Assembly (NCBI RefSeq): GCF_001425165.1
Contig: NZ_LMDU01000011.1
Span: 620,058-684,057 of the forward strand
Direction: 5' to 3'
Length of the DNA stretch: 64,000 nucleotides
From: Pelomonas sp. Root405
GTDB lineage: Bacteria; Pseudomonadota; Gammaproteobacteria; Burkholderiales; Burkholderiaceae_C
Shown here: one piece after another, positions 25,642 to 34,428 of the stretch
Layout of the letters: each line of letters begins with the position of its first letter
Numbering within the stretch: position 1 is the first letter of the stretch
The notes under the pieces: model-generated
What the model was told of the DNA's origin: nothing
Seen by the model: the letters and a program-made list of their open reading frames with translations, nothing else
Database searches by the model: none
Program-made: the position numbers and the translations under genes

Positions 25642-27008
25642 GTCGCCGCCAACAGTGCCGCAAAGCCCGATGGCATGCCGTCGGCCAGCCGCGGTTCGGG
25701 GCCGGGCGTGAACACGCCCATGCGCTGCAGCCAGGCCTCGAACTCCGGCGCGGGCCGCAGCCCCAGCAGGCGGCGCATCGCCAGCGCGTCGTGGAAGCTG
25801 GTGCTCTGGTAGCCCAGCATGATGTCGTCCGATCCCGGCACGCCCATGACGTAGTTGCAGCCCGAAGCGCACAGCAGCGTCAGCAAGCTGTCCACATCGT
25901 CGACATCGGCCTCGGCATGGTTGGTGAAGCAGACGTCCACACCCATCGGCAAACCCAGCAACTTCCCGCAGCAATGGTCTTCCAGGCCGGCGCGCAGGAT
26001 CTGCTTGCCGTCGAACAAGTACTCCGGCCCGATGAAGCCGACGACGCTGTTGACCAGCAGCGGCTCGAACTGCCGGGCCACCGCATAGGCCCGGCACTCC
26101 AGCGTCTGCTGGTCGCAGCCGTGGTGGGCACCGCTGGACAGCGCGCTGCCCTGGCCGGTCTCGAAGTACATGACCTGCCGGCCACCGCGCTTGAGCGCCA
26201 GCGCGGCGGCCTGCGCCTCTTCGAGCAGCGCCAGCGTGATGCCGAAGCCGGTGTTGGCGGCCTGCGTGCCGGCGATGGACTGGAACACCAAATCCACCGG
26301 TGCACCGCGCCGGATGGCCTCGATGGTCGTCGTCACATGCGTCAGCACGCAGCTCTGTGTCGGGATCTCGTGGTGTGTGATGACGGCGTCGAGCATCTGC
26401 AGCAGGCGCATGACCTGCGGCAGGTTGTCGGTGGCCGGGTTGATGCCGATGACCGCATCGCCCGCGCCCATCAGCAGGCCGTCCAGCAGGCTGGCCGCGA
26501 TGCCGGCCTCGTCGTCCGTCGGATGGTTGGGCTGCAGCCGCGTGGCCAGCCGCCCGCGCAGCCCCAGCGTGCTGCGGAACTGCGTGACCACCTCGCAGCG
26601 GCGCGCGATCAGCATCAGGTCCTGCACGCGGCACAGCTTGCTGACCGCAGCGGCCATCTCGGGCGTCAGGCCGCGTGCGATTTGCGCGGGGTCCACCGCG
26701 TCGGCCAGCAGCGCATCCCGCAGGCCGCCGACGGTCAGGTGGGCGATGGGGGCGAAGGCGGCCGCGTCGTGGGTGTCGAGGATGAGGCGCGTGACCTCGT
26801 CGGCCTCGTAGGGCACGACGGCCTCGTTCAAAAAGGTGCGGAGCGGCAGGTCGGCCAGCGCCAGCTGCGCCGCCACGCGCTCGCGCGCATTCGCTGCGGC
26901 CACGCCGGCAAGCTCGTCGCCCGAGCGCCGCGGGCTGGCGCGCGCGAGCAGGGTGCGCAGGTCGGGGAAGTGAAAACGCTCGGCGCCGAGGGTGTGGGCG
27001 TAGGCCAT
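25638..27008 (-). CDS. eutB: Ethanolamine ammonia-lyase large subunit
   Basis: The 456-residue protein is the catalytic heavy chain, of normal length. Recognisable blocks are FPDLRTLLARASPRRSGDELAG, NPATDNLPQVMRLLQMLDAV, TQSCVLTHVTTTIEAIRRG, FETGQGSALSSGAHHGCDQQ, NSVVGFIGPEYL and CTNH-like CFTNHAEADVDDVDSLL. It forms the TIM barrel with the substrate site and B12 contacts. It is the second gene of a three-gene operon: a glutamine amidotransferase gene ends 63 bases upstream and eutC overlaps downstream. The Shine-Dalgarno sequence is weak. Confidence 0.96.
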   Translation of the reverse strand: MAYAHTLGAERFHFPDLRTLLARASPRRSGDELAGVAAANARERVAAQLALADLPLRTFLNEAVVPYEADEVTRLILDTHDAAAFAPIAHLTVGGLRDALLADAVDPAQIARGLTPEMAAAVSKLCRVQDLMLIARRCEVVTQFRSTLGLRGRLATRLQPNHPTDDEAGIAASLLDGLLMGAGDAVIGINPATDNLPQVMRLLQMLDAVITHHEIPTQSCVLTHVTTTIEAIRRGAPVDLVFQSIAGTQAANTGFGITLALLEEAQAAALALKRGGRQVMYFETGQGSALSSGAHHGCDQQTLECRAYAVARQFEPLLVNSVVGFIGPEYLFDGKQILRAGLEDHCCGKLLGLPMGVDVCFTNHAEADVDDVDSLLTLLCASGCNYVMGVPGSDDIMLGYQSTSFHDALAMRRLLGLRPAPEFEAWLQRMGVFTPGPEPRLADGMPSGFAALLAAT

Positions 27009-27071
27009 GACGGGAGTGTCCGCAAAAGCCGTGGCGCCTGCATGACCGGCTCGCCCCCGCCGGGCCGCCGG

Positions 27072-27956
27072 TCAGGACGGCCGGAAGCCGTGCTTGCCGC
27101 CGTGTGACGGCAGGCGCATGACCCGCTCGACGGTCACCGGCTCGGTCACCTCGCTGGCCCGCCGGCAGGCCAACAGGAAGTCGGCCAGCAGCTTCGAATC
27201 ATCGAACACGGTCGGCTCGCCGATGCCGTGGAACTCGGGGTGCCACTGCACGCCGGCCACGAAGGGGTGGCGCGTGCTGCGGATGGCTTCGACGATATCG
27301 TCATCGGGGCAGCGCGCCTCGACACGGAAGGCCGGCGCCAGGTCCTTGACACCCTGGTGGTGGATGCTGTTGACCCGGCAGTGCCGTGCGTTCGGGTAGA
27401 GATGGGCCAGCCAGCCGCCCGGCACCATGTCCACATGGTGGAAATTCTGCTCGTAGGCCTGGCGAGCGAAATGCGTTTCGCCTGTCTGCGGACGCTGGGT
27501 GGGCAGGTCCTGGTAAAGGGTGCCGCCAAAGGCCACGTTGAGCAACTGCATGCCCCGGCAGATGCCGAACACCGGCTTGCCGGCCTGGACGAAGGCGTCG
27601 ATGAGGTTGAGCTCATAGTGGTCGCGGATGGCGTCGCCGGCCCATTCCGGCCGCAGCGCCTCCTCGCCGTAGGTGGCGGGGCAGACATCGTTGCCGCCCT
27701 GCAGCACCAGGCCATCCAGGGCCTGCGCATAACGGTCGATCTGATCGGCGCCGATCAAGGCCAGGCTGCGTGAATCCACGCCCGGCACCATCACCGGCAG
27801 GGCACCGCTGCGCGCCAGCCAGACCGCGGCCGATTGCTCCAGGTAGTGCAGGGTCCGGGTCCAGACGCCGCCCAGGTCGAGCACTGGCGTGGCGGGGTAG
27901 TAGATGCGCGCGGAAACGCCGATCAGCAGCGGTCGCAACTTGTCTGGGGTATGCAA
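27072..27956 (-). CDS. Class I glutamine amidotransferase, PuuD-like gamma-glutamyl hydrolase
   Basis: The product is a peptidase C26-type hydrolase that cleaves gamma-glutamyl amides. The nucleophile elbow is GICRGMQLLNVAFGG and the His-Glu pair is in VQWHPEFHG. Other blocks are LVLQGGNDVCPATYG and NSIHHQGVKDL. It lies upstream of eutBC on the same strand, so its substrate may be gamma-glutamyl-ethanolamide, analogous to PuuD acting on gamma-glutamyl-GABA; this is inference. No ATG or GTG lies in frame near the conserved start. I take TTG at 27956 (CLHTPDKLRPLLIGVSAR); a TTG at about 28004 preceded by GGTGAGG is an alternative. Confidence 0.85.
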   Translation of the reverse strand: MHTPDKLRPLLIGVSARIYYPATPVLDLGGVWTRTLHYLEQSAAVWLARSGALPVMVPGVDSRSLALIGADQIDRYAQALDGLVLQGGNDVCPATYGEEALRPEWAGDAIRDHYELNLIDAFVQAGKPVFGICRGMQLLNVAFGGTLYQDLPTQRPQTGETHFARQAYEQNFHHVDMVPGGWLAHLYPNARHCRVNSIHHQGVKDLAPAFRVEARCPDDDIVEAIRSTRHPFVAGVQWHPEFHGIGEPTVFDDSKLLADFLLACRRASEVTEPVTVERVMRLPSHGGKHGFRPS

Positions 27957-28046
27957 GCACTCAAATATACGTGGGTCACCGCTGCGCGGGCGTAACAAGG
28001 GCGCCTCACCATGCTGTAACGGTGGGCGGATAGGCTGATATGCAAC

Positions 28047-28907
28047 ATGAATGACCTCCCACCCTGGAGCTGGCCTCTGCTCGCATGGGCCGCGTTGATA
28101 GCCGCCATCGTCCTGCTGCAGGGCAAGCTGTTGTTCGGTCGCACCTGGGTCATCCGCCGCACCGACCCCGGCCCGGCCGCAGCCCGGCGGCGCAGCGAGG
28201 CCGTCTGGCTGACCCGCCCACGCGGCGTGCAGTTGCAGGGCTGGCTGACCGTGCCCGCGGGTGACACGCCGCCGCGGCGAATGCTGCTGTGGTTCGGCGG
28301 CCGCAACGAGAACGTGGCCTGGACGCCAGACCTGGCGGGCTGGCTGCCCGACGACTGCGCCCTGCTGGCCTTCAACTACCGCAGCCTGGGCGCCAGCGGC
28401 GGCTGGCCGTCGGAGGCCGCCTGCGTGGCCGACGCCGAGGCAGCCGCGGCCTGGGGACTGGCGCAACTGGCGCTGCCGCCCGGCGCCCTGCACCTGGCTG
28501 GCCGCAGCCTGGGCACCGGCGTGGCCATGCAGCTGGCCGCGCGACTGGCCGCTTCCGGCCGGCCGGCGGCCAGCGTCGCACTGATCACGCCGCTGAAGAG
28601 CCTGCGCGCGGTGCTCGCGCGCAACCTGCTGCTGGCCCCGCTGACACCCTGGCTGCGCTCGCCGCTGGACAGCATCGCCGCCGCGCGGGCGCTGAACTGC
28701 GGGGTGCTGGTGCTGCTGGCCGAGCGCGACCGGCAGGTGCCGCATGCGCATTCGCGCACGCTGGTGAAGGCACTGCAGACCGCCGGCGCCGCCGTGACCG
28801 TGCACCAGCTGGCGGGCACCGATCACCGCAGCCTGGCACGCACGCCGGCGGCCATGCAACACCTGGGCGGGTGGCTGCGCATGACACCTCGGGGACACGC
28901 TGGCTAA
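28047..28907 (+). CDS. Membrane-anchored alpha/beta hydrolase
   Basis: The 286-residue protein starts with one transmembrane helix (about residues 7-27) and carries an alpha/beta-hydrolase domain: LLWFGGRNENVAW (oxyanion region), FNYRSLGASGG, LAGRSLGTGVAMQLAA with the nucleophile Ser, LVLLAERDRQVPHAHS with the acid, and GTDHRSLA with the final His. It resembles the YqiK/BEM46 group of serine hydrolases; the substrate is unknown. It is divergent from the amidotransferase gene. Confidence 0.85.
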   Translation: MNDLPPWSWPLLAWAALIAAIVLLQGKLLFGRTWVIRRTDPGPAAARRRSEAVWLTRPRGVQLQGWLTVPAGDTPPRRMLLWFGGRNENVAWTPDLAGWLPDDCALLAFNYRSLGASGGWPSEAACVADAEAAAAWGLAQLALPPGALHLAGRSLGTGVAMQLAARLAASGRPAASVALITPLKSLRAVLARNLLLAPLTPWLRSPLDSIAAARALNCGVLVLLAERDRQVPHAHSRTLVKALQTAGAAVTVHQLAGTDHRSLARTPAAMQHLGGWLRMTPRGHAG

Positions 28908-28970
28908 CCCTCTTGTCAGCGCCTGGCCGGGTGCCTAGCGTCGGCCTCCCACAAAACCAATGGAGACCTC

Positions 28971-29915
28971 ATGACCCGACCCCTTCGCAGCCAGCTCGCC
29001 GCCGCGGCACTCGTGGCGCTGTTCGCCGGCCCCGCGTCTGCCAGCTTCAGCAACGCCTTCTTCTTCGGCGACAGCCTGTCCGACACCGGCAACGTCTTGG
29101 CGTTCGGCCAGATGCCTGCTGGCCCCTACTACCAGGGCCGCTTCTCCGACGGCCCGGTCTGGGTGGAATACCTCGCGGCCGGCATCGGCCACGCCGTCGC
29201 GGCCAAGGCGAACTACCTGGGCGGCAACAATTACGCCATCGGCGGCGCCCGCGTGGCGTCTGGTGCCACCAGCGTGCTCAACCAGATCGGCACCTTCAGC
29301 AGCAACTACGCCGTGGCCGACCCGAACGCGCTCTATGTCGTCGTCGCCGGCGGCAACGACATGCGTGATGCCCGCAGCGGCAACCCGGCCAACATCGACA
29401 CCGCCGCTGCTGCGGCCGCCAACAATCTCAAGACCGCCATCGACCAGCTCGCCGGCAAGGGCGCCAAGCACTTCCTCGTGGCCAACCTGCCCGACCTCGG
29501 CGCAACACCCGAGGCCATGATGCTCGGCCTGACCGCCGCATCCACGCAAGCCACCAATGCCTTCAATGCAGAGATGAGCGGCGTGGTCAGCTACGGACAG
29601 GGCCTGGGCCTGACCATGAGCTTCTTCGACTTTGCCGCGCTCAGCGCCACGGTCCGCAACGATGCGCTCAACAACGGCGGCGGCCTCTACGGCATCACCA
29701 ATGTCACGACGTCCTGCGGCAGCTTCCAGTTCTCGCCGGGCACGTCGTGCGCCGTCTCGCAGTTCAGCGACGCGCTGCACCCGTCGGCCGTGTCGCACGC
29801 CCTGATGGGCGCCGCGGCCATCGCCGCCGTGCCGGAGCCCGAGACCTACGGCCTGATGGCGCTCGGCCTGGGCGTCATCGGCTTCATGTCGCGCCGCCGC
29901 CGCGCCGGGGCCTGA
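28971..29915 (+). CDS. GDSL-type lipase/esterase with PEP-CTERM tag
   Basis: The 314-residue protein has a signal peptide (AALVALFAGPASA), then an SGNH/GDSL lipase domain: FFFGDSLSDTGN with the nucleophile Ser, GGNNYAIGGAR, VVVAGGNDMRD and the catalytic Asp-x-x-His in FSDALHPSAVSHALMG. The C-terminus VPEPETYGLMALGLGVIGF plus an RRRRAG end is a PEP-CTERM tag, so the enzyme should be sorted to the envelope/exopolysaccharide. Two cysteines near CGSFQFSPGTSCAV may form a disulfide. A hairpin follows the stop. Confidence 0.93.
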   Translation: MTRPLRSQLAAAALVALFAGPASASFSNAFFFGDSLSDTGNVLAFGQMPAGPYYQGRFSDGPVWVEYLAAGIGHAVAAKANYLGGNNYAIGGARVASGATSVLNQIGTFSSNYAVADPNALYVVVAGGNDMRDARSGNPANIDTAAAAAANNLKTAIDQLAGKGAKHFLVANLPDLGATPEAMMLGLTAASTQATNAFNAEMSGVVSYGQGLGLTMSFFDFAALSATVRNDALNNGGGLYGITNVTTSCGSFQFSPGTSCAVSQFSDALHPSAVSHALMGAAAIAAVPEPETYGLMALGLGVIGFMSRRRRAGA

Positions 29916-29924
29916 AGCCCGCCA

Positions 29925-29960
29925 CCCCGCAGGCGCCACCTTGCGTGCGCCTGCGGGGTT
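29925..29960 (+). terminator. Probable terminator hairpin
   Basis: A 12-bp perfect stem CCCCGCAGGCGC / GCGCCTGCGGGG with a 10-base loop starts 9 bases after the GDSL gene stop. Only two T follow, so it is weaker than a classical terminator. Confidence 0.6.
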
Positions 29961-29995
29961 AGCGCCGGCCACGCGGGCAGGGAGAATCGTCGCCC

Positions 29996-30766
29996 ATGAA
30001 GCTCAACCACGTCCTGCCCGCCCTGGCCGCCGCCGCGCTCTCCAGCACCGCCATCGCAGCCGATGGCCAGTTCCAGCTGCTGGTGCTGGCCATGCCCACC
30101 AAGTACCACTACGAGTACATCCCGGTGGCGCGCGAGAGCTTCGAGAAGCTCGCCAGGCTGCACGCCTTCGAGCTGACCTGGGCGGCGCAGCCCTATGCCT
30201 TCGAAGGCGACCTGAGCAAGTACGCGGCCGTCGTGCTGCTCAACAGCTCGGGCGAGGAATTCAACGAGGCGCAGCGCGCGGGGTTCGAGCGTTACATCAA
30301 GGCTGGCGGCAACGCCGTCGTCGTGCACCGCGCCATCATCAGCAAGCCGGGCCTGTGGCCCTGGTACGAAAAGCTGGTGGGCCGCTCCTTCGTCATCCAC
30401 CCCATGCTGCAGACGGCCGTCGTCACCAAGACCGACCCGACCCACCCCGCCACCTTCGGCCTGCCGGACAAGTGGATCTGGAGCGACGAGTGGTACGAGT
30501 TCAGCAACCCGCACGGCGTGAAGATCAACCCCGTGCTGGCCGTGGACGAGCGCACCTACGACCCCACCAAGATCTGGCCGGGCCAGGTCGCCAAGGGCAT
30601 GGGCGCGGACCACCCGGTGAGCTGGTGGCAGACCTACGAGAAGGGCCGCGTGTTCGTCACGGCGCTGGGGCACAACGGCGCGATGTACCGCGACGAGCGG
30701 TATCTGGACCACCTGTGGGGCGGGGTGTGGTGGGCGGCCACGGGCTACGGCCGGCCGCAGAAGTAG
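29996..30766 (+). CDS. ThuA-domain exported protein
   Basis: The 256-residue protein has a signal peptide (MKLNHVLPALAAAALSSTAIA) and a ThuA domain, a glutamine-amidotransferase-like fold: LLVLAMPTKYHYEYIPVARE, FELTW, AAVVLLNSSGEEFNEAQRAG, GGNAVVVHRAI, and W-rich WIWSDEWYEFSNP and VFVTALGHNGAMYRDERYL. ThuA proteins are linked to sugar metabolism (for example keto-trehalose), often periplasmic. The neighbours are a GDSL lipase and an esterase, so it could belong to an exported carbohydrate/ester-degrading set. The ligand is unknown. Confidence 0.85.
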   Translation: MKLNHVLPALAAAALSSTAIAADGQFQLLVLAMPTKYHYEYIPVARESFEKLARLHAFELTWAAQPYAFEGDLSKYAAVVLLNSSGEEFNEAQRAGFERYIKAGGNAVVVHRAIISKPGLWPWYEKLVGRSFVIHPMLQTAVVTKTDPTHPATFGLPDKWIWSDEWYEFSNPHGVKINPVLAVDERTYDPTKIWPGQVAKGMGADHPVSWWQTYEKGRVFVTALGHNGAMYRDERYLDHLWGGVWWAATGYGRPQK

Positions 30767-30846
30767 CCACAGCCGCGCGGTCAAGGCGCTGAGCGCTTGC
30801 GACCACCCCGCGCCGAAACCGCCGCCCGCTGGCAGACTGAGCCGCC

Positions 30847-31812
30847 ATGAACACCAAGCGCCGATTGCTGACCTTGTCGCCGTTGCTCGCGCTGCTCCCG
30901 ACGCACGCCCGGGCCGCCCCGCCCAACGTGCTGCCGCTCTGGCCCGAGGGCGTGCCCGCCGCGATGCGCGCCGACGCGCCTGCCGCCCGCGGCGAACTCG
31001 GCCCCGAGCGCGTGGACGCCAACGGCGCCATTGCCAATGTGTCGGTGCCCACGCTCACCGTCGTGGCGCCCGCCGTCGACCGCCACTCACCGCCCCATGG
31101 CACCGCCGTCATCCTGTGCCCGGGCGGCGGCTACCGCTACCTGTCCTGGCAGCACGAGGGCCTGCAATACGCTGCCTGGCTGAGCACGTTGGGCATCACG
31201 ACCTTCATCCTCAAGAGCCGCCTGCAGGAGTGGGGCCACCCCGCACCCCTGCAGGACGTGCTGCGCGCCATCCGCCTGGTGCGCTCACGCGCGGCCGAGT
31301 TCGGCATCGCGCCAAACCGCATCGGCGTGATGGGCAGCTCCGCCGGCGGCCACCTGGCGGCCAGCGCCAGCACGCTGTTCGACCACGCTGACGGCCGCAC
31401 CGGCGCCGCGCTGGACAACAACGTCAACGCCCGGCCCGACTTCGCCGCGCTCGTCTACCCCGTCATCACGATGACTGATCCCGCCGCCCACGCCGGCTCG
31501 CGCCGCTCGCTGCTGGGCGACAAGCCCAGTCCGGCGCTGCTGGCGCTGACCTCGCTGGAGCAGCAGGTGAGCAAGGACACACCGCCCACCTTGCTGCTGC
31601 ACACCCAGCGCGACAAGACGGTGCCGGTGGACAACAGCATCCTGTACTACCAGGCCCTCACGCGCGCCGGCGTGCCGGCCGAGCTGTACGTCTTCGAGCA
31701 AGGCGGCCACGGCATCGGCATGCGCGACGGGTTCGGCACCGCTTCCGCCTGGCCACGCCACGCCGAGGACTGGCTGCGGCAGCGGGGGTTGTTAAGCGCG
31801 GCGGGGCGGTAA
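30847..31812 (+). CDS. Exported alpha/beta hydrolase, acetyl-xylan esterase-like
   Basis: The 321-residue protein has a short signal peptide (LLTLSPLLALLPTHARA) and a BD-FAE/Abhydrolase_3-type domain: VILCPGGGYRYLSWQHEG (oxyanion GGGY), GVMGSSAGGHLAASAS with the nucleophile Ser, HTQRDKTVPVDNS with the acid, and FEQGGHGIG with the His. Related enzymes deacetylate plant polysaccharides. With the ThuA gene 80 bases upstream on the same strand it may form a two-gene set for saccharide ester use. Confidence 0.88.
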   Translation: MNTKRRLLTLSPLLALLPTHARAAPPNVLPLWPEGVPAAMRADAPAARGELGPERVDANGAIANVSVPTLTVVAPAVDRHSPPHGTAVILCPGGGYRYLSWQHEGLQYAAWLSTLGITTFILKSRLQEWGHPAPLQDVLRAIRLVRSRAAEFGIAPNRIGVMGSSAGGHLAASASTLFDHADGRTGAALDNNVNARPDFAALVYPVITMTDPAAHAGSRRSLLGDKPSPALLALTSLEQQVSKDTPPTLLLHTQRDKTVPVDNSILYYQALTRAGVPAELYVFEQGGHGIGMRDGFGTASAWPRHAEDWLRQRGLLSAAGR

Positions 31813-31979
31813 GGCGCGTTGCAAGGCGCCGCAAGGCCGGCGGCCAGCGGCATGGGCAAGACGTGGTGAGGAGGCGTGGCCCGCGCTGATGCCCCTCTAG
31901 ATCACCTGGGCGCGTGGCGACGGGGTACGAAAGCAAGCAGAGGCTTAGCCGTGTCCTGAGCGTTCTCGTCACCGTAAAT

Positions 31980-32016
31980 GCGCCGCCCGTTAGAGTGCTG
32001 GCCCAACGGGCGGCGC
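31980..32016. repeat. Inverted repeat upstream of the type I operon
   Basis: A perfect 12-bp inverted repeat GCGCCGCCCGTT / AACGGGCGGCGC with a 13-base loop. It lies in the 324-base gene-free stretch between the esterase and hsdM (31813-32136). It could end the esterase transcript, but no T tract follows. It may also mark the left edge of the inserted restriction cluster. The rest of the gap holds no gene. Confidence 0.6.
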
Positions 32017-32029
32017 CTCCACACCGCCC

Positions 32030-32052
32030 GTCGTGACTCGCTTGGTCACGAC
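32030..32052. repeat. Second inverted repeat upstream of hsdM
   Basis: A perfect 8-bp inverted repeat GTCGTGAC / GTCACGAC with a 7-base spacer, 85 bases before hsdM. It could be an operator for the restriction operon. No function is proven. Confidence 0.45.
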
Positions 32053-32136
32053 TGATCTACCAGCGCCAGCAAAGCCAGGGCCAACCTGCTCTGCCCTTGA
32101 ACTTGTAGGCACCACGTCCGCATTGCTGACAGACAC

Positions 32137-34428
32137 ATGAAGAACCAAGAATCTCTGAAGCAGCAAGGCGATGTCATCTGGAACATCGCCAATCTTCTAC
32201 GCGGCCCCTACCGGCCACCGCAATACCGGCGCGTGATGATCCCGCTGACAGTGCTGAGGCGACTCGACTGCGTGCTGGAGGCCACAAAGAAGAACGTGCT
32301 GACCTACCACGGCCAGCTCAAGGCCAGCGGCAAGCACGACGACGAGACCATCGAGAAGATGGTGAACCACAAGTTCAAGCTCAGTTTTCACAACACCAGC
32401 GCCTTCACTTTCAAGAGCTTGCTGGCAGACGCCGACAAGCTCAATCCGAACCTTCGCGCCTACATCGCTGGCTTCTCCGCCAACGCCCGCAAGATTCTGG
32501 AGAAGTTCAAGTTTGAGGAGGAGATCGAGAAGCTTGACGAGGCCAATCGTCTCTTCGAAGTGGTTCAGTCGGTCGCCAAGGTCGACCTGCACCCTGACCG
32601 CATCCCCAACATCGAAATGGGCTACCTCTTCGAAGACTTGGTGCGTCGCTTCAACGAGCAGGCCAACGAGGAGGCCGGAGACCACTTCACGCCGCGCGAG
32701 GTTATCAAGCTGATGGTCAAGCTGCTGTTCACGCACGACGACCTCGTGTACGTAGACGGCAAGCGAATCACGATCTATGACCCCACCTGCGGGACCGGAG
32801 GCATGCTTTCCGAATCCGACAAGCTGATCGCAGACCCTGAGACAGGCCTGAACCCCGGTGCAAACCTTGAGCTGTTCGGCCAGGAATACAACCCAGAGTC
32901 CTACGCTATCTGTGGCTCCGACTTGATGATCAAGGACGAGGCAGTAAAGAACATCGTCTATGGCAACACCCTCGGCACCGGCAAGCCCAAGGAAGGCTTT
33001 GTGGACGGTGATGGGCACCCCGACGAGCGGTTCCACTACATGCTGGCCAACCCACCTTTTGGCGTGGAGTGGAAGCCCGAGAAGGACCACGTCACCAAAG
33101 AGCATGAGCAATTCGGCTTCAAGGGCCGTTTTGGCCCGGGCCTACCGCGCATCAACGACGGCGCGTTGCTCTTCCTGCTGCACATGATTTCGAAGATGCG
33201 CCCGGCCGACCGTAAGGGCGAGGGCTCGCGCATTGCCGTGGTGTTCAACGGCTCGCCGCTGTTCACCGGCGATGCCGGCGGTGGCGAAAGCAACATCCGC
33301 CGCTGGATCATCGAGAACGACATGCTGGAGGCCGTCATCGGCCTGCCCGACCAGCTCTTCTACAACACCGGCATCAGCACCTACATCTGGCTGGTCACCA
33401 ACCGCAAGCGGCCCGAGCGGCGCGGCAAGGTGCAGCTCATCAACGCCGCCGACTTCGCCCGCCGCATGAAGAAAAGCCTGGGCGACAAGCGCAAACGCCT
33501 GGGTGACGGCACCAACGGCGAGAGCGACCAGCCCGACGGCTCGCCGGACCAGATCGGCTTCATCACGCGCCTGTACGGCAACTTCGGCCACGAGGTGCGC
33601 ATGCCCTGGGCCGACATCGGCAACAACATCGACAACAGTGACCGTGATGCCGACGAGACTCTGTGCGTGAGCAAGGTGTTCCGCAACCAGGATTTCGGCT
33701 ACCTCAAGATCACCGTCGAGCGCCCGCTGCGGCTGAACTTCACCGTCACCAACGAGCGCCTTCGCCGCGCGCAGCGCACCGGCGCCTTGGCCAACCTGCT
33801 GCTCTCGCGCAAGCGCAAGAACAAGGCGGCTGCCGAGGCAGAAATAGTCGCCGGCCGGCAGGCGCAGGCCAGCCTACTCAAGGTACTGCGCGGCATGCGC
33901 ATGGCGTTTTTGGATGGCCGGCTCGTCAAGGACCGGGCCGAGTTCGACCAGATGCTCAACCAGGCCTTCAAAGCCGCCGGCTACGAGCTGGAGGCCGGTC
34001 TCAAGACTGCGTTGCTCGCCCCGGGCAGCTTGGGTGAGAAAGACCCCAAGGCCGAGGTCTGCTGGAACAAGAAGGGTGAATCCGAGCCCGATCCAGACTT
34101 GCGCGACACCGAGAACGTGCCCCTGCCCGAAGGCATCCAGCTGCCCCTCCCGCTGGACTACGAAGGCAAGAAGAATAAGGGCAAGGTCAGCCTTGAGCCC
34201 TTGCTGGAGTTGGTGCAGCAACACTGCGAGGACTACCTCGCCCGCGAGGTGTTGCCCTATCGTGACGACGCCTGGATCGACCACAGCAAGACCAAGGTCG
34301 GCTACGAGATCCCCTTTAACCGCCACTTTTACGAATACAAGCCGCCCCGCGACCTTACGGCCATCGAGAAGGACATCGAGGACCTGGAGCGCGACATCGT
34401 CGCCATGCTCAAGGAGATCACGGCATGA
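32137..34428 (+). CDS. hsdM: Type I restriction-modification methylase subunit
   Basis: The 763-residue protein is the N6-adenine methylase of a type I system. The N-terminal helical HsdM_N domain (LKQQGDVIWNIANLLRGPYRP) is followed by the catalytic domain with motif I DPTCGTGGML (about residue 215) and motif IV NPPFG (about 305). The protein is some 230 residues longer than EcoKI HsdM; the extra C-terminal part is highly charged and may contact the other subunits. The stop overlaps the start of the RhuM gene (ATGA). It is the first gene of the operon hsdM-rhuM-hsdS-hsdR. Confidence 0.95.
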   Translation: MKNQESLKQQGDVIWNIANLLRGPYRPPQYRRVMIPLTVLRRLDCVLEATKKNVLTYHGQLKASGKHDDETIEKMVNHKFKLSFHNTSAFTFKSLLADADKLNPNLRAYIAGFSANARKILEKFKFEEEIEKLDEANRLFEVVQSVAKVDLHPDRIPNIEMGYLFEDLVRRFNEQANEEAGDHFTPREVIKLMVKLLFTHDDLVYVDGKRITIYDPTCGTGGMLSESDKLIADPETGLNPGANLELFGQEYNPESYAICGSDLMIKDEAVKNIVYGNTLGTGKPKEGFVDGDGHPDERFHYMLANPPFGVEWKPEKDHVTKEHEQFGFKGRFGPGLPRINDGALLFLLHMISKMRPADRKGEGSRIAVVFNGSPLFTGDAGGGESNIRRWIIENDMLEAVIGLPDQLFYNTGISTYIWLVTNRKRPERRGKVQLINAADFARRMKKSLGDKRKRLGDGTNGESDQPDGSPDQIGFITRLYGNFGHEVRMPWADIGNNIDNSDRDADETLCVSKVFRNQDFGYLKITVERPLRLNFTVTNERLRRAQRTGALANLLLSRKRKNKAAAEAEIVAGRQAQASLLKVLRGMRMAFLDGRLVKDRAEFDQMLNQAFKAAGYELEAGLKTALLAPGSLGEKDPKAEVCWNKKGESEPDPDLRDTENVPLPEGIQLPLPLDYEGKKNKGKVSLEPLLELVQQHCEDYLAREVLPYRDDAWIDHSKTKVGYEIPFNRHFYEYKPPRDLTAIEKDIEDLERDIVAMLKEITA

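Noticed and set aside
27957-28898. An upstream extension of the amidotransferase frame
   Set aside because: It runs antisense through the hydrolase gene and its product has no similarity to the family.
31980-32052. The two inverted repeats as an integrative att site for the type I cluster
   Set aside because: No second copy is found at the other end near 39300 and no integrase is present.
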